From NCBI GenBank assembly GCA_944472135.2, contig OX235267.1:18645452-18709451 (forward strand): a stretch of DNA of 64,000 nucleotides, given 5' to 3'. Under the pieces are notes generated by a model. It searched no databases and was not told where the DNA came from. It was given only the letters and a program-made list of their open reading frames with translations. Every line of letters starts with the position of its first letter. The stretch's first letter is position 1. This stretch comes from Trichobilharzia regenti. Taxonomy: Eukaryota; Platyhelminthes; Trematoda; Strigeidida; Schistosomatidae. Position numbers and translations under genes: made by a program. Below, one piece after another: positions 33,949 to 44,727 of the stretch.

Positions 33949-36753
33949 ATGTATCCAAGTCGCATTACTTACTCTCGCGATTATTTAAAATGTTTTCAAC
34001 CTGTTGATTTACGAGTATATAATAACGTTAAGAAAAAGCATCATGGAGGTTGGCAGAGATCATTAAAGTGTACTCCAATGCATCAGATGACTGTTCCTGT
34101 GATTATGAGCACAAATTGCAGGTCATTATCGAACAAGATTAACTACTTGCATTCTCTATTATACTCAAATGTATATTGTAATACTGGTGTAATCACTCTT
34201 CAAGAGACTTGGCTCCATGATTCATATGACGATAATTTAGTCTCCTTAAGTGGGTTCACAATCTACAGACAAGACCGATGCAGCTCAAAGAAGAAGAGAG
34301 GTGGTGGTGTTGCCACTTTTATTAATTCTCAGTGGTCTACTGCCAACAACGTCTGCTTCAAATTCTCAAATGACAATATTGACTGTATAACTGTAAAATG
34401 TCGACCTAAACACTTACCTAAGTATAGCTCCATTTTTGTCACAAATATCTATATCACACCTTGTTGCAGTCCCTCAGAACTATCTATCTTCGCTGATGAA
34501 TTCACTATTTTTGCTGCTGCTTCGTTTGGTAACTCCTTATCTATAGTGACTGGCGACTTCAACTCCAGCGACTGCAGTTTTATTACATTGCTGGGCCATG
34601 AAAATGTTGTTAATTTCCCAACTCGACAAAATACTTCACTTGATTTAGTATTTATAAATGATTCTGGAATATACGAAGCTCGTAAAAGAGCCCCGCTCTT
34701 CAATTCTGATCATTGTATTGTACGAGTCTTACCCAAAATTTACGGAAAGTTACACAGTAAAGCCCTCTCAAACTTGTCTAAGAAAGTTGTTCACAGATGC
34801 TACTCAAATGAGAACGTACATCATCTTAGAAACATGCTCAGTGACACAAGATGGGATTTGTTTAATGATGATTCACTTGATGACAATATCTCTAATATTA
34901 CATCCTATCTGAAATTCTGTTTTGAAATCTGTTGTCCAAAAGAAACACTATTCGTCAAATTTGACCGTTTCTCCTCGCCTCAACTTAAAAAGCTTCGTAG
35001 AGAGAAGGAAAAACTGTATAAGATGAAAGATAAAAGTGGTGTAAAAAGAACTAACTTCTTAATTAAGTCTGAAATGCAGAGGTTGAATGTAATATATAAC
35101 CAGAAATTCATATCCTGCAAAAATCCTTCTAATATGTGGAAACTATTTAAGGAAATCACTGGTGGTAAGCAGATAAACAATATTCCATATTCTTTTGATG
35201 TATGTACTCTTAACAAATCTTTTATTTACTCTCCCTCAAATGCCATGCTTCCCAGCATCACTTGTGTTAATAATAGCCCCTTTCCAGGTTTTAACACAAA
35301 TGATGTTCAAAAGTGCCTCAAGTCTCTAAACCCTTCCCAGAGCTTAGGTCCCGATTATGTACCTAGTATTATTTTTAAAAAATGTTCTGATATTCTGTGT
35401 CACCCTCTTACTGATCTATTTAACAAATCTTTTTCCGATAATATTGTGCCTGCCGTTTGGAAGGACATTAAAGTTGTACCCATACCTAAATCTTCTACTG
35501 GAGCATGTGTCAAATTTAGACCCATTGCTATTACCTCTCCTTTTTTGAAAACTATGGAGAAATTACTTTTACTTAGTCTTGTACCTTCGCTTAAATCCTT
35601 TAATGACCCTAAACAATTTGCCTATAAGCACAGTAGAAGCACTTTAGATGCAGCTGCCGTCTTATATCATAACATTGCTTCCAGTCTAGACAAGGGGGCT
35701 AAATTTGTTCGTTGCGCCTTCCTAGACTATACATCTGCTTTCGACTCGGTCCCTAGGGACATCTTATTAAATAAACTTGCTGCTAGTCAAACAGAATGTT
35801 GGGCTGTTAACTGGTTGCATTCCTATTTCTCAGATAGAAAGCAGTACACCGTATATAAAGGGAAGTCCTCCACTTCATTGCCTACTGAAGCTGGTGTCCC
35901 TCAAGGTGCTGTTCTTTCTCCTTTTCTTTTTTCTTTCTTCTTGCATGACTTGCCTCACTCTGATGAAATAAACTTTGTGAAGTATGCTGATGATTTAACG
36001 GTTTCAATGGCTGTTAACTCCCAGCTAGATTGTACTAAAATAAATAGCTTTCTATCGGAAGTCAGCAAATGGTCTGAGTCTAACGGTCTTAAACTGAATC
36101 CTTCTAAGTGTCAAACTGTTGATTTCAGCTTAAGATGTAAACGACAGTTAAAAGAAGTCATCGATTCTCATGACAGTTGTAAAATTGACGACAATGATAT
36201 AGGAATCAAATCAGAAATTAAGTATCTTGGACTCATTCTCTCTTCTGATCTCTCCTGGTCTTCCCATGTCTTAGCAATCTCCAGTAAAATATTCCGCCTG
36301 ACATTTTACATTAAGAAGTTAAGACACTCGGGTATAACTCAACCCCTCCTCTTACAGTTCATAAACTCTTGCATCCTACCTATTCTTCTTTATTGCTCAC
36401 CCTTATTCTTTCCTGGTTTGCTTAAAAAAGACTATGTCACAATTCGTAGAATACTGAAGACTGTCAGTAGAGTGAGTGGTGTCCCAGTGGACCACATAGT
36501 TAACGTCGTTGTCGATAGGCATTTGACTTCGTGCAATAAATTTGCTAAAGGGATTTTGTCTGACTTGGAGCATCCGCTTTACCCTCAGCTTTCACCTTGC
36601 ATCTCCTCAGGTAGAACAAGGAGTAACTTCAGAAAACTGTATGCTCGCACGTCTAAGTATAAGAATTCTATGATACCATACTTGGCACGTATTTTATGTG
36701 ATGAAAATAGTGTCAGGCAAGAATTAACTAACCTTTTTTCATCTAGTAAATAA
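33949..36753 (+). CDS. CR1-like endonuclease-reverse transcriptase (ORF2-type), 934 aa
   Basis: Encodes the enzyme that nicks target DNA and copies the element RNA in place. N-terminal AP-like endonuclease (about residues 45-260): TNCRSL with Asn55, QETW with Glu86, GGGVATF at 118-124, TGDFNSSD with Asp203 and Asn205, NSDHC with Asp254 and His255. A basic linker (about 330-375) is rich in Lys and Arg. RT domain (about 460-740): LGPDYVP 466-472, CAFLDYTSAFDSVP with catalytic Asp593, GVPQGAVLSP 649-658, YADD with Asp681 and Asp682. A C-terminal region runs to the stop. All catalytic residues expected are present and there is no stop or frame break. The ATG at 33949 aligns with the first ATG of the sister copy, although the frame is open upstream to the element start. 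No separate ORF1 is seen. Potentially functional. Confidence 0.9.
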   Translation: MYPSRITYSRDYLKCFQPVDLRVYNNVKKKHHGGWQRSLKCTPMHQMTVPVIMSTNCRSLSNKINYLHSLLYSNVYCNTGVITLQETWLHDSYDDNLVSLSGFTIYRQDRCSSKKKRGGGVATFINSQWSTANNVCFKFSNDNIDCITVKCRPKHLPKYSSIFVTNIYITPCCSPSELSIFADEFTIFAAASFGNSLSIVTGDFNSSDCSFITLLGHENVVNFPTRQNTSLDLVFINDSGIYEARKRAPLFNSDHCIVRVLPKIYGKLHSKALSNLSKKVVHRCYSNENVHHLRNMLSDTRWDLFNDDSLDDNISNITSYLKFCFEICCPKETLFVKFDRFSSPQLKKLRREKEKLYKMKDKSGVKRTNFLIKSEMQRLNVIYNQKFISCKNPSNMWKLFKEITGGKQINNIPYSFDVCTLNKSFIYSPSNAMLPSITCVNNSPFPGFNTNDVQKCLKSLNPSQSLGPDYVPSIIFKKCSDILCHPLTDLFNKSFSDNIVPAVWKDIKVVPIPKSSTGACVKFRPIAITSPFLKTMEKLLLLSLVPSLKSFNDPKQFAYKHSRSTLDAAAVLYHNIASSLDKGAKFVRCAFLDYTSAFDSVPRDILLNKLAASQTECWAVNWLHSYFSDRKQYTVYKGKSSTSLPTEAGVPQGAVLSPFLFSFFLHDLPHSDEINFVKYADDLTVSMAVNSQLDCTKINSFLSEVSKWSESNGLKLNPSKCQTVDFSLRCKRQLKEVIDSHDSCKIDDNDIGIKSEIKYLGLILSSDLSWSSHVLAISSKIFRLTFYIKKLRHSGITQPLLLQFINSCILPILLYCSPLFFPGLLKKDYVTIRRILKTVSRVSGVPVDHIVNVVVDRHLTSCNKFAKGILSDLEHPLYPQLSPCISSGRTRSNFRKLYARTSKYKNSMIPYLARILCDENSVRQELTNLFSSSK

Positions 36754-37245
36754 ACAATTTCCTCCATCCATCCTTATGTACCTTCAAGTTTTACTTTTAT
36801 TACTTCTATTATATTTATGGTCCTGTTACTTCTCTGTTTTACTCTCATAATTGCAAACACCAACTTATCTCCATGACGGCTGTAATCTTTGTTTTTTCCT
36901 TCACCATATCATGTAGAAAGAACATTATATTCAATATTTTTAAACATGTTAGGATTTCTATACCACATTGACAATACTGTGTGGCACAAGCCAACGGCAA
37001 TTTTCACTTGTATTCTTATTATTATTATTACCCTAGCTGTTATCATTATTATTGCTATTTCCATTTTATATGCTGCATGTTTTTGACACTACCTCTATTG
37101 TAAATGTGGAAAATTTTCTGTGTGATTAATTTTATTTATAATTTGAGGAAATTAGATGCAATATTGTGATTAATGCTGAAAATTCCATTCTGTATCACAA
37201 GTACTGTTTTTGGAATAAAGTAAATCATTATTATTATTATTATTA
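36754..37245 (+). promoter_or_regulatory. 3' UTR and 3' recognition end of the intact LINE
   Basis: Noncoding trailer ending in GCTGAAAATTCC, TGTATCACAAGTACTG, TTTGGAATAAAG and a trinucleotide tail. The same end is found on two SINE copies and on three other CR1-like copies, so it is likely the part of the RNA recognised by the RT. GAATAAAG may also act as the polyadenylation signal. Confidence 0.6.
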
Positions 37246-37570
37246 AGACACCAGCGATTGAAGACAATTAATTTTAGCCGGCAGGGAGCGACAATTGGTA
37301 CTCATAATTGCGGGAACAGTCATGAATTGAATAGGGGTGTTTCTTAATACCCTCTGCAAGCCGGCATGATGCCTTTTCTTGTCTTTTTTATGGAGTTGCA
37401 GATCAGTAGGTTTTAAGGATATTAAATATTCACGAGAATAAATAATCCGATTAGAGGTCATATTTGAATAAGATTTATTGATTAAAATATCAATTAGAAA
37501 TGAGAAATTAGATGCAATATGATTTGTAATGTTTAAGGTAATTGGAAGCCCAAGATTTAAGCAGGGCGAC
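37246..37570 (-). mobile_element. 5'-end-only fragment of a CR1-like LINE
   Basis: Minus strand, about 95 percent identical by eye to the first 330 bases of the copy at 28363-31593. It covers the 5' UTR and the first ~100 codons (TSNRIIYSREYLISLKP, STNCRSLPAKINCLQSL). It begins directly at the last tail base of the intact plus-strand LINE. LINE fragments normally keep the 3' end, so loss of everything but the 5' end needs a separate event. Confidence 0.88.
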
Positions 37571-37898
37571 AAGGTCAGATGTAGACAACAGTATTTACCA
37601 ACATATCAATTTGCTTGTCTTAATGGCTTTCGTTCGTGGTGTCCAGCAGATAATTTATTGTGGTGCAAAAATTTCAGGTTGTAAATTCAGGTTTTATAAA
37701 TACAAATGAAGATTTTTTAAAAACTTTACATATTTCGTTGAAGTGTATTCTACTGTTATATTGTAATTTTTTATAGATAAAAACTGTAGGTTTTGACCTT
37801 CTGTAATTTAACGCCTTGTATAACCAGATTAATCTCTTATTTGTTTGAGAATGCAGAACATAGTTCTAAGTATTTTACCAAAAGCGAAGCTGATCGCA
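37571..37898. other. Unassigned sequence
   Basis: No gene, RNA or repeat partner recognised. Confidence 0.45.
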
Positions 37899-38088
37899 AA
37901 ATTTTTTTTATCATTTTTTTTAAATACAGCTTGATTCCACACCGTATTTTTGTACAAGTATGGAATTTTCAGCGTGGATATCGGTAGCCCAAAATTCGCA
38001 GGCCAACCATAGATATCAGGTGTGCGTCGGCGTGGGCTCGAACCTCGGACCATGTGCATGGTCAACGAGAGTCCTAACTACTGTTCTC
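37899..38088 (-). mobile_element. tRNA-derived SINE, copy 2, with CR1-like 3' tail
   Basis: Minus strand. The head reads GAACAGTAGTTAGGACTCTCG, box B GAGGTTCGAGCCC (about 38034-38046) and CCGACGC closing the acceptor. The body is GATATCTATGGTTGGCCTGCG and the tail is GCTGAAAATTCCATAC, TGTACAAAAATACGG, TGTGGAATCAAGCTG (37929-37978), then an A-rich end. It matches copy 1 (17716-17916) along its whole length at about 85 percent. The tail matches the CR1-like LINE at 28381-28432 even more closely than copy 1 does. Confidence 0.8.
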
Positions 38089-40079
38089 ATCAATAAACCA
38101 TATAGTAATATATTGGTTATTGGAAGGTATCAACAAACGAAATTCACAGTGCTAATACCTGAAAACACATCGATTAGCTTCCGGATTCTGGTAATCTAGA
38201 TTTTTCGCCTCCGCTGTGAAAGGTCTTCTGTATAGAGTAAATCTGTCGGCCCAAAGTCACTGGCTGTTCAAGTAGGCAGGAAGTGTCAATGGACTGCCCA
38301 TTTTATTTTCTGATGTTGATATGTGGAAAGTCAGTGGTTACTCACAAAAAAATAAAGTGTAAACTCTGTCCGCTCTTTGTAAAACTGTTTCAAAGTTTTT
38401 GTTCGATTTTCGATTCCCATATGTGGTTAAACGTATTTCACTTGCTTCTTGCTCTATTGAGGTGATTTTCACGATGGTTAAATAACTTCAGTTTTATTTT
38501 TAAATATCCAACATTTACACAGAGAACATATGTGAGTGGAGCATGTACTGTTATTTGAACACTTAATCTTCAGATTCGGTTTACACTTGCTTAATTACAC
38601 AGGAATAAATTACCTATGAGCATCCACATCAATCATGTTAGCATTGAAAACAGGAGCTTCGAATGAAAGATTTAGTTTCATTAGTATCTTGAGATGGTAA
38701 ATGTCAAGGCGATAGATTTTAAAAGAAACAAGCTTCTAAAATCTCAGGTATTAAAACCAATACTTGAAAATTAATCTGATGCTCACTAGTCTCTTTGATT
38801 GATTTATTGATTTCGTTTACCTCATAACAAGAAAGAATAGAAATGTGTTCCTTTTTTGTAGGTAGATTAAAACAGTTTAAGATATCGTAAGTGGTTTTTA
38901 ATGTCATACAAATTTTTGATTATACATCCTCTCAGTCTGCATTATTTCCGATATAATAAGAGAGTTCATCCTTCGAAAACCAAGCTCCATCGTGTGAATT
39001 ATTCAAATGTTCTTCTTCTCATTATACGTGTTTTAGGTGTAGAGTCAAGATGCTGTGAAATCAAGGAAACAGTATTTCTAAAGAACGGCGAATGTTCAAG
39101 CAGAACTTGAGACTGCAGCTAACAGAGAATACTATCTTAGTTTTCTTGTTTAGGTGAAGTTAACCCTGTTGTATAATTTGCGGGTTATCTTTTTGTTTAC
39201 TTCAGTTGTGAAGTGCTTCAGTAGAAGCGTTTATCAGTCTTTGCTTCCACTGATGCCTAGATATCTTTTCTGTCTCTTCTATCCGATTTTGTATGCTTTT
39301 ACCTTATCCTCTCTCCCGTTTTATAGACTGTAGATTTGCATGTACCTTATTCCTGTGATTGAGATTAACTGATTCCATTAATGCTCACTTTGGAAACATT
39401 TATTTCCCAATACTAATTTAAAACAGGCAACAAAATTCAATAAAGCGGGAATTGATGAATTCATCAAGTGTCGGTAGCATCCTTCACCTGAATTCATTAA
39501 ATACTGCTCAGTTAATTAGTTTGTCATTGTCTCATTCATCTCTTCTCTTTATCACGTTACTCGTTTACCATCGTTTTAAAACACTAATCTCTACTAAAAA
39601 TTGAACTCTCTGGGTAAAAACTTTATGTATCTAATTATCTGAGCATCGTTTATTATGTTAGGAGTCTCCTATCAACTAGCGTTATGTAGTAGCATGTTCA
39701 ATTATGTCAAAATTGTTCTGTAGATAACCTTAATAATTTCTTCATACTGTAACCAGATGATGAAAAGCCAACGAAATAACTTATGGTACCGTTTTATTCT
39801 GTAAAAAACTTTTGTTCTTGAATTTTTCTAATTAACTGGCCCTAATTCAAAAAGGGATCTCTCCTATGAGCTTAAAAATATCACAAGTGTTTACGAAAAG
39901 CGGGTGCAGGGCGTTGTCAGGACGAGGATTATACTTGACAGGGTTCGCATGATCATAAGATGTAAGATTACCATGATCGTATAAATTGAAATCCACACAG
40001 GCTACAGATAGGAAATTTCGGAGAACATGAGCAGAAAATTCAATAAATATCTAAGGAAATGCTGTTTTATTAACGTTTG
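38089..40079. other. Unassigned sequence, no gene seen
   Basis: Several 60-70 codon open frames on both strands, none with a motif. Confidence 0.45.
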
Positions 40080-40532
40080 TTATATACGGGAATATTCACA
40101 CAAATGTTTCAATAGAAACTTAACAATGATATAATCTTTATGTCTATCTTGTCGGAGAGCTTCAAATCCATATAATGAAATTGAACTGTAGTTATACGGA
40201 TGCTGATACGAAGTCTCCTGGATTCGTAAAATATCAGCGTTTCGACACACAGTTGCGGAAAATAAAGACTGAACGTAGTCCGTTTTATTAGACGAAGATC
40301 CACAAACTTTACTAACCACTCAAGTTTCGTGCGTGCCAGTGTTCGCCGCTAACCACTGTGATTATTTTCCTTCAATTCTTTAGGATAACTCAACGGTATA
40401 GGTTGAAAAAGTTTTAAAAATGATAATACGATTTGAAGACATTTGTGATTGAATAAAACAAAATTATGTGATTAAAATAGGCGTATTGTGTGATTTGATG
40501 GAAGATGGTATTTTGGTAACCCAAGACCGTCT
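40080..40532 (-). mobile_element. Old 5'-end-only CR1-like fragment
   Basis: Minus strand. Starts near 40532 with GGTCTTGGGTTACC, equivalent to CTTGGGCTACC at the element start, continues with FQPIPLSYP-like 5' sequence, and reaches endonuclease codons IQETSYQHPYNYSSISLYGF-like and LLKHLCEYSRI (compare CRPKHLSKYNYIY), where it stops at about 40080. Like 37246-37570 it lacks the 3' end. Confidence 0.7.
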
Positions 40533-40724
40533 GTTATCCAATCACCTTAAGACAACAGTTATTTTCCCCTCTACCCCTACAACTGTAAACATTCTACGTG
40601 CACATTCACAAAAACTGGTTACCTAGAATACATAAATACTATCATAAATCTATTCTGGTTATTGTCGTTATTGTGATCACCTCGATGATTTTCCACTAAT
40701 TCATATGGGGATTTTTATTTGATT

Positions 40725-40870
40725 GGTCAGAGAATTTTTTCATGAGCTGACATCAGTCAGGGAACCAATGAGAAACCTAGGAGTACTGAGCAGCTGTTTC
40801 CTCCTAGTTCAGGATTCTTCAGCAGCACCATTAGGCCAGCGGGTGTCCGTTTCAATGGCGCATAAATCCT
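40725..40870 (-). mobile_element. Hammerhead SINE (Sm-alpha type), inverted copy 1
   Basis: Minus strand: CTGAAGAATCC, loop TGAACTA, GGAGGAAACAGCTG, CAGTACTCC, then AGGTTTCTCATTGGTTCCC and GATGTCAGCTCATGA. The hammerhead core lies at 40782-40826. CTGAAGA and GAAAC are kept; stem II is ATCC/GGAG, weakened. The tRNA-like head is not clear in this copy. It faces a plus-strand copy 100 bases away. Confidence 0.65.
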
Positions 40871-40959
40871 AACCTGCCACTTCATGACAAAGCGCGACCA
40901 CTTCACAATGTCTTCTTCGATGAGTTACTGCCTCATCTTCAACCCCCTTTGAACCCTAC

Positions 40960-41130
40960 TTACTGATCTGACCTAATGGTCTACGAGCTCGCATTGTGCC
41001 CAGAAGGTCCTGGGTTTGAACCCTGGTGAATGCTTACCGCTGAAGAGTCCCAAACTAGGACAAAACAGCCACCGAGTACTCCAAGGTTTTCCAGGGGTTC
41101 TCTAAATGATGTCAACTGATGATGAAATCA
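40960..41130 (+). mobile_element. Hammerhead SINE (Sm-alpha type), inverted copy 2
   Basis: Plus strand: a tRNA-like region with box B GGGTTTGAACCCTGG (41012-41025), then GTGAATGC, then hammerhead segment CTGAAGA (41040-41046), stem GTCC-CAAACTA-GGAC (41047-41061) and AAAAC where the family has GAAAC. The SINE tail AGTACTCCAAGGTTTTCC and GATGTCAACTGATGATG follows. Loss of the invariant G12 predicts an inactive ribozyme. Could be transcribed by RNA polymerase III when young. Confidence 0.75.
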
Positions 41131-44100
41131 TATGCGTGAACATTAATTTTTTCAGTATATTAAAATACAGATGTCCATGATTAATATTTTATTATGTGGT
41201 TTGAAGTCTCACAAGTAATTACCAAAACTACTTTGGTATATTGCATCATATGAAAGTAATATTTTCTTATATTCTAATGAATTCCTCAGCCACCTTAAAA
41301 ATTTGATCTGGAGTCACTTTATTGGTGAGATTGTTTTTATGCCTTTATATCGGAAACTTCAGCGATGAATAGTGGATGAAAATCTAGTATCATCTGAAAA
41401 TATCTGTGCACTAGTTAGTTATCTATGCCTAACATTAGTATACCTTTTAAATGTTTTGAAATAAATTTATCAGTTGCATTTGTGAGTTTCCAAAGTAACA
41501 AATTTATCATCTGAATCTTGCTGAAAACCAAAATAATGCAATGCTCCTCAGCTGAATATAGTTTTCAGCAATAATTTTTATATTTAAGAATAATTGTGTT
41601 CAGCTACCTTTCATGCTGTAGTAGAATTAGTATAGACTGGTGTGAACTGAATATTTAACAGGTTATATCAGAGTTGCATCTTGTTGGTGGGATTTCCATG
41701 AGTCTGTTGATAATGTCGAAGGAAAAAAAACTTTACAATGATGCTAAATATGAATTGAATAACACTGGTTTTATTCACATGTGCTGATACCATTCTGCGT
41801 TACGCGAGGAATGTGCGTAGTTTCGAAAGTAAAACGGATTTCAGAACAAAACCACAGTTATTTATCAGAAATAATCTCCTAGTATTTCTAGAAATGAAAA
41901 ATGAAGTTACAGTTAGAATAATCGTATATTCTTGGCCACCCGCCTATATCTGTGAAAAGGATCCAGTTGGACAAATCTGCCATCAGCAGATACATTGACA
42001 CAGGTGAAATGTACCAATCAATGATGAAAGGGGAGTTACATTGACGACACGGCAACTTGTGGGTCGACAAATGACAACTAGGAAAATAAAGGTGGTCTAT
42101 AAAGTAAGAAGCGATCAGTCAAGTTGCAGGTTACGAGGAAAAGTGGCTGATTAGTTTGTTTAGAAATCTGAAAGCCTGGCTGAAGCTGAATTATGAAGTG
42201 AAGAAATTATTTAGAAAGAAAACGAATGCTTCTCAAATATATCATCCAGCTAAGAGAGAGTACGACTGCATCAATATGCTAAGTAATGTGAATAAAATAT
42301 TCTGCATGCAACTAGATTATTCCACCTTTTTGGATAACCGCTATATCAAAACAATCTAGATTTCGGCCTACTTAGTGTACTGTAATCCACAGTCTGTGTC
42401 TGGAAATATTCAGAGAGCAAAAGCTGTCGCTATCAAGCACTTTGTTCAGTGTTTCATGTTACTTTGGTTATGAACTACGAATGCATGAAGAAACCTCTTT
42501 CCGGAACTCCTCTTCAAAGCTTTGAGGTTATGACAGGTTACATGTGTACAAATTCGATTTCCATTTGTTATTATGTTTACACCAAGTAAACAAAGTAGAC
42601 CCTAAGATAATGAAAGTAAGAAGTACGCGGAAACGTTTCTCAACATAATTTTATAGTTGTGCTTTGTGCGTTGTCATTCACGATGCAGCCTAAAAAATGT
42701 CGCTATTTGTGCTAACGTTTGTAACGTTCAAGCAATTACTGAATAAAGCACAAAGCCGTTTTCATACTTGACTGTGAGGAAGCTCACTGAAACTTTTCAA
42801 ATCCAGCCTAGTGAGTACAAACGATTTTGCGTTTTGTATAAGTGTCTTCACATTTCATATTTGTGTGGTCACTGAGTATTAAAATTAGTGTATTATTTAA
42901 ATTTTCATTGCTCTCTGCCTCTGTTTATTAAATGTGCCTAATATAAGAAATTCTGATGAATACGAATTTCTGATTTCTGTCCAATCCATGTTGTTTTATG
43001 GTTCACTTGTATCCGGCTATCGCATATAAATGTATTACATGTTGACGTAGCCAGGATGACTAAGTAACATTTGGAGGCCGTTTCATATTACTGCTTTTGA
43101 AACATCAACGAAATAGAGCACAATTTCATAAACTTATTCATGCTCCAAACGTCAAGATTTGAGATATCGTCCTTCGGCTGCAGATGCAAGCCTTAAAATA
43201 TAACCTTAAGGAGAAGCTTCACACTCTAATAATTGAATGTCTAATTCTAACCCGTATTATTTCAAAGCTATAGGAGAAACTGCTTCACATGAGTTCAAAC
43301 AACCTTCAAATGACTAAATAATTATATACTATATATGAAGAGGAAACTGCATATCAAATTCCGACCACAACCAATGTAAAGCTATCCGGCGTTCTTCGTA
43401 TCCAGTCTGAAATTGCATCGAGTTATGATAGACTCTAGATTAAGAGAAATAATACAAAATCATATACCTGGCTGGTAAACAAATGAATCCTATTGATTGC
43501 CTCTTCCAGTTGAGTCCAGAAGCATCATGAAGAACCTGCTGTTCATGAGACATATTCAATAAATGACTAATTAGTCCACTGGTGAACAGTCATATGGAAG
43601 TTATAGAAATTAGAACTAATGCTACTCATCAGCAGTAAGTAGTAAAATGTTATACTCAGAAGAAAAGCCTGTAAAGATCACATAAGAGGAAAAGTATTGC
43701 AAGCTCTGCCTCTCAGACCTAAATTTCGTATTCGTTAAAAGCACATTTCAAAACTGAAAATATATATGAGGAGTAAAATTCTTTTGTTCGTGTATCCGTT
43801 GGCCACCAAATTTATTTGAAATCTATTCTATTACTTTATAACCTTTTCTATTGATTTCCATTAAATTTTTTCCCACATAGTCCCTAAATATTCTATTTGG
43901 TCTGACGCCATTATCTACTATTGGTTAAACGGTATATACTCTACACTTTTTCTTCTTCCTTCTTTACTGATTGCTGAACACTGTTTGATTGGATCTGTGT
44001 TTTCTTGCTCTGTTAATTCGAGTGTTGCTTATTCCTAGTTGTAGAGCACCTTTGATTCAGCTTTGCTCATTTTCTCCTCTTGACCCTCAGTGACAATGCA

Positions 44101-44514
44101 TTTGATGACACACAGCCCAGTCATCTCGCGATATTGAGTTCATATATTCTATTCACAATAATAATTATATCGAAGATAATATTCCACTGGCAATTTTTTT
44201 AGACGAGCGACGCCAGTTTACAGCTTCAAAAATATATATTAAATTTTGAAACATGATGGGTGCATTTACTGAAAGTCCTGACATCGTTTTCAGTTTACTA
44301 GAATCAAAAAACCCTATATGAAAGATGTACAATGGACACCAGTGAAACAATCAGATTTCGATTTGGGAATTAGTTGTCTTACATTTGAAGGAAATTTATA
44401 TTGACAGACAAAAGGCGTAGGTGTTGGTTCATCAGTTTATCTAATAGTTACTAGTCTTTTCACCGACACCTTTTAAGATATCATCTCAAACAAACGCAGA
44501 CCTAAATTGTGGAT
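41131..44514. other. Unassigned sequence, no gene seen
   Basis: Open frames at 41813-41998 and 42156-42359 (+) are short and without motifs. Apart from a possible hammerhead relic at 43109-43153 nothing is recognised. Confidence 0.45.
43109..43153 (+). ncRNA. Hammerhead-like relic, Penelope type (tentative)
   Basis: Stem GAGCA (43116-43120) with TGCTC (43141-43145), then CAAACGTCA, preceded by CGAAATA. It resembles the conserved tail GCTCGAAACGTCA seen at 51227-51239 and GCTCTAAACGTCA at 9517-9529. The invariant G of GAAA is C here. Weak on its own; the case rests on the three occurrences. Confidence 0.25.
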
Positions 44515-44727
44515 AACCATTTCTAATTTTAGGCGCTAAAAGCACAAGACTGAGGGAAGCGTTTAACTAGCACTTTTAGAAAAGACAGAGTTATGCTCAG
44601 TTCAAGTTGCATGCTCATATTAAACACTTGCCAAAATGTGAACGTGTCTTAGTAGTGCATTCTATTAAAGTACTGCTGAATGAATTTTTCAATTTTATGC
44701 TTTTAACGCCTAAAATTAGAAATGGTT
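44515..44727. mobile_element. 213-bp element with 30-bp terminal inverted repeats
   Basis: The left end AACCATTTCTAATTTTAGG... (44515-44544) and the reverse complement of the right end (44698-44727) agree at 29 of 30 bases. The interior is noncoding. This is the form of a miniature inverted-repeat transposable element. A related terminus (AAAATCAGAAATGGTT) occurs near 45030-45045. No clear target duplication. Confidence 0.7.

Larger units (their letters stand above)
33859..37245 (+). mobile_element. CR1-like LINE, full length and intact
   Basis: About 3.4 kb. Starts GGTGGCCTGCTTAAATCTTGG like its relatives, has one open gene of 934 codons, a ~450-base 3' UTR, the family end GCTGAAAATTCCATTCTG...TTTTTGGAATAAAG, and an (ATT)n tail to 37245. 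Its protein differs clearly from that of the copy at 28363-31593, so it is a separate subfamily. No target-site duplication was identified; the right flank is another CR1 fragment. Confidence 0.92.

Noticed and set aside
37829..38065. 78-codon minus-strand open frame
   Set aside because: Lies within the second SINE copy.
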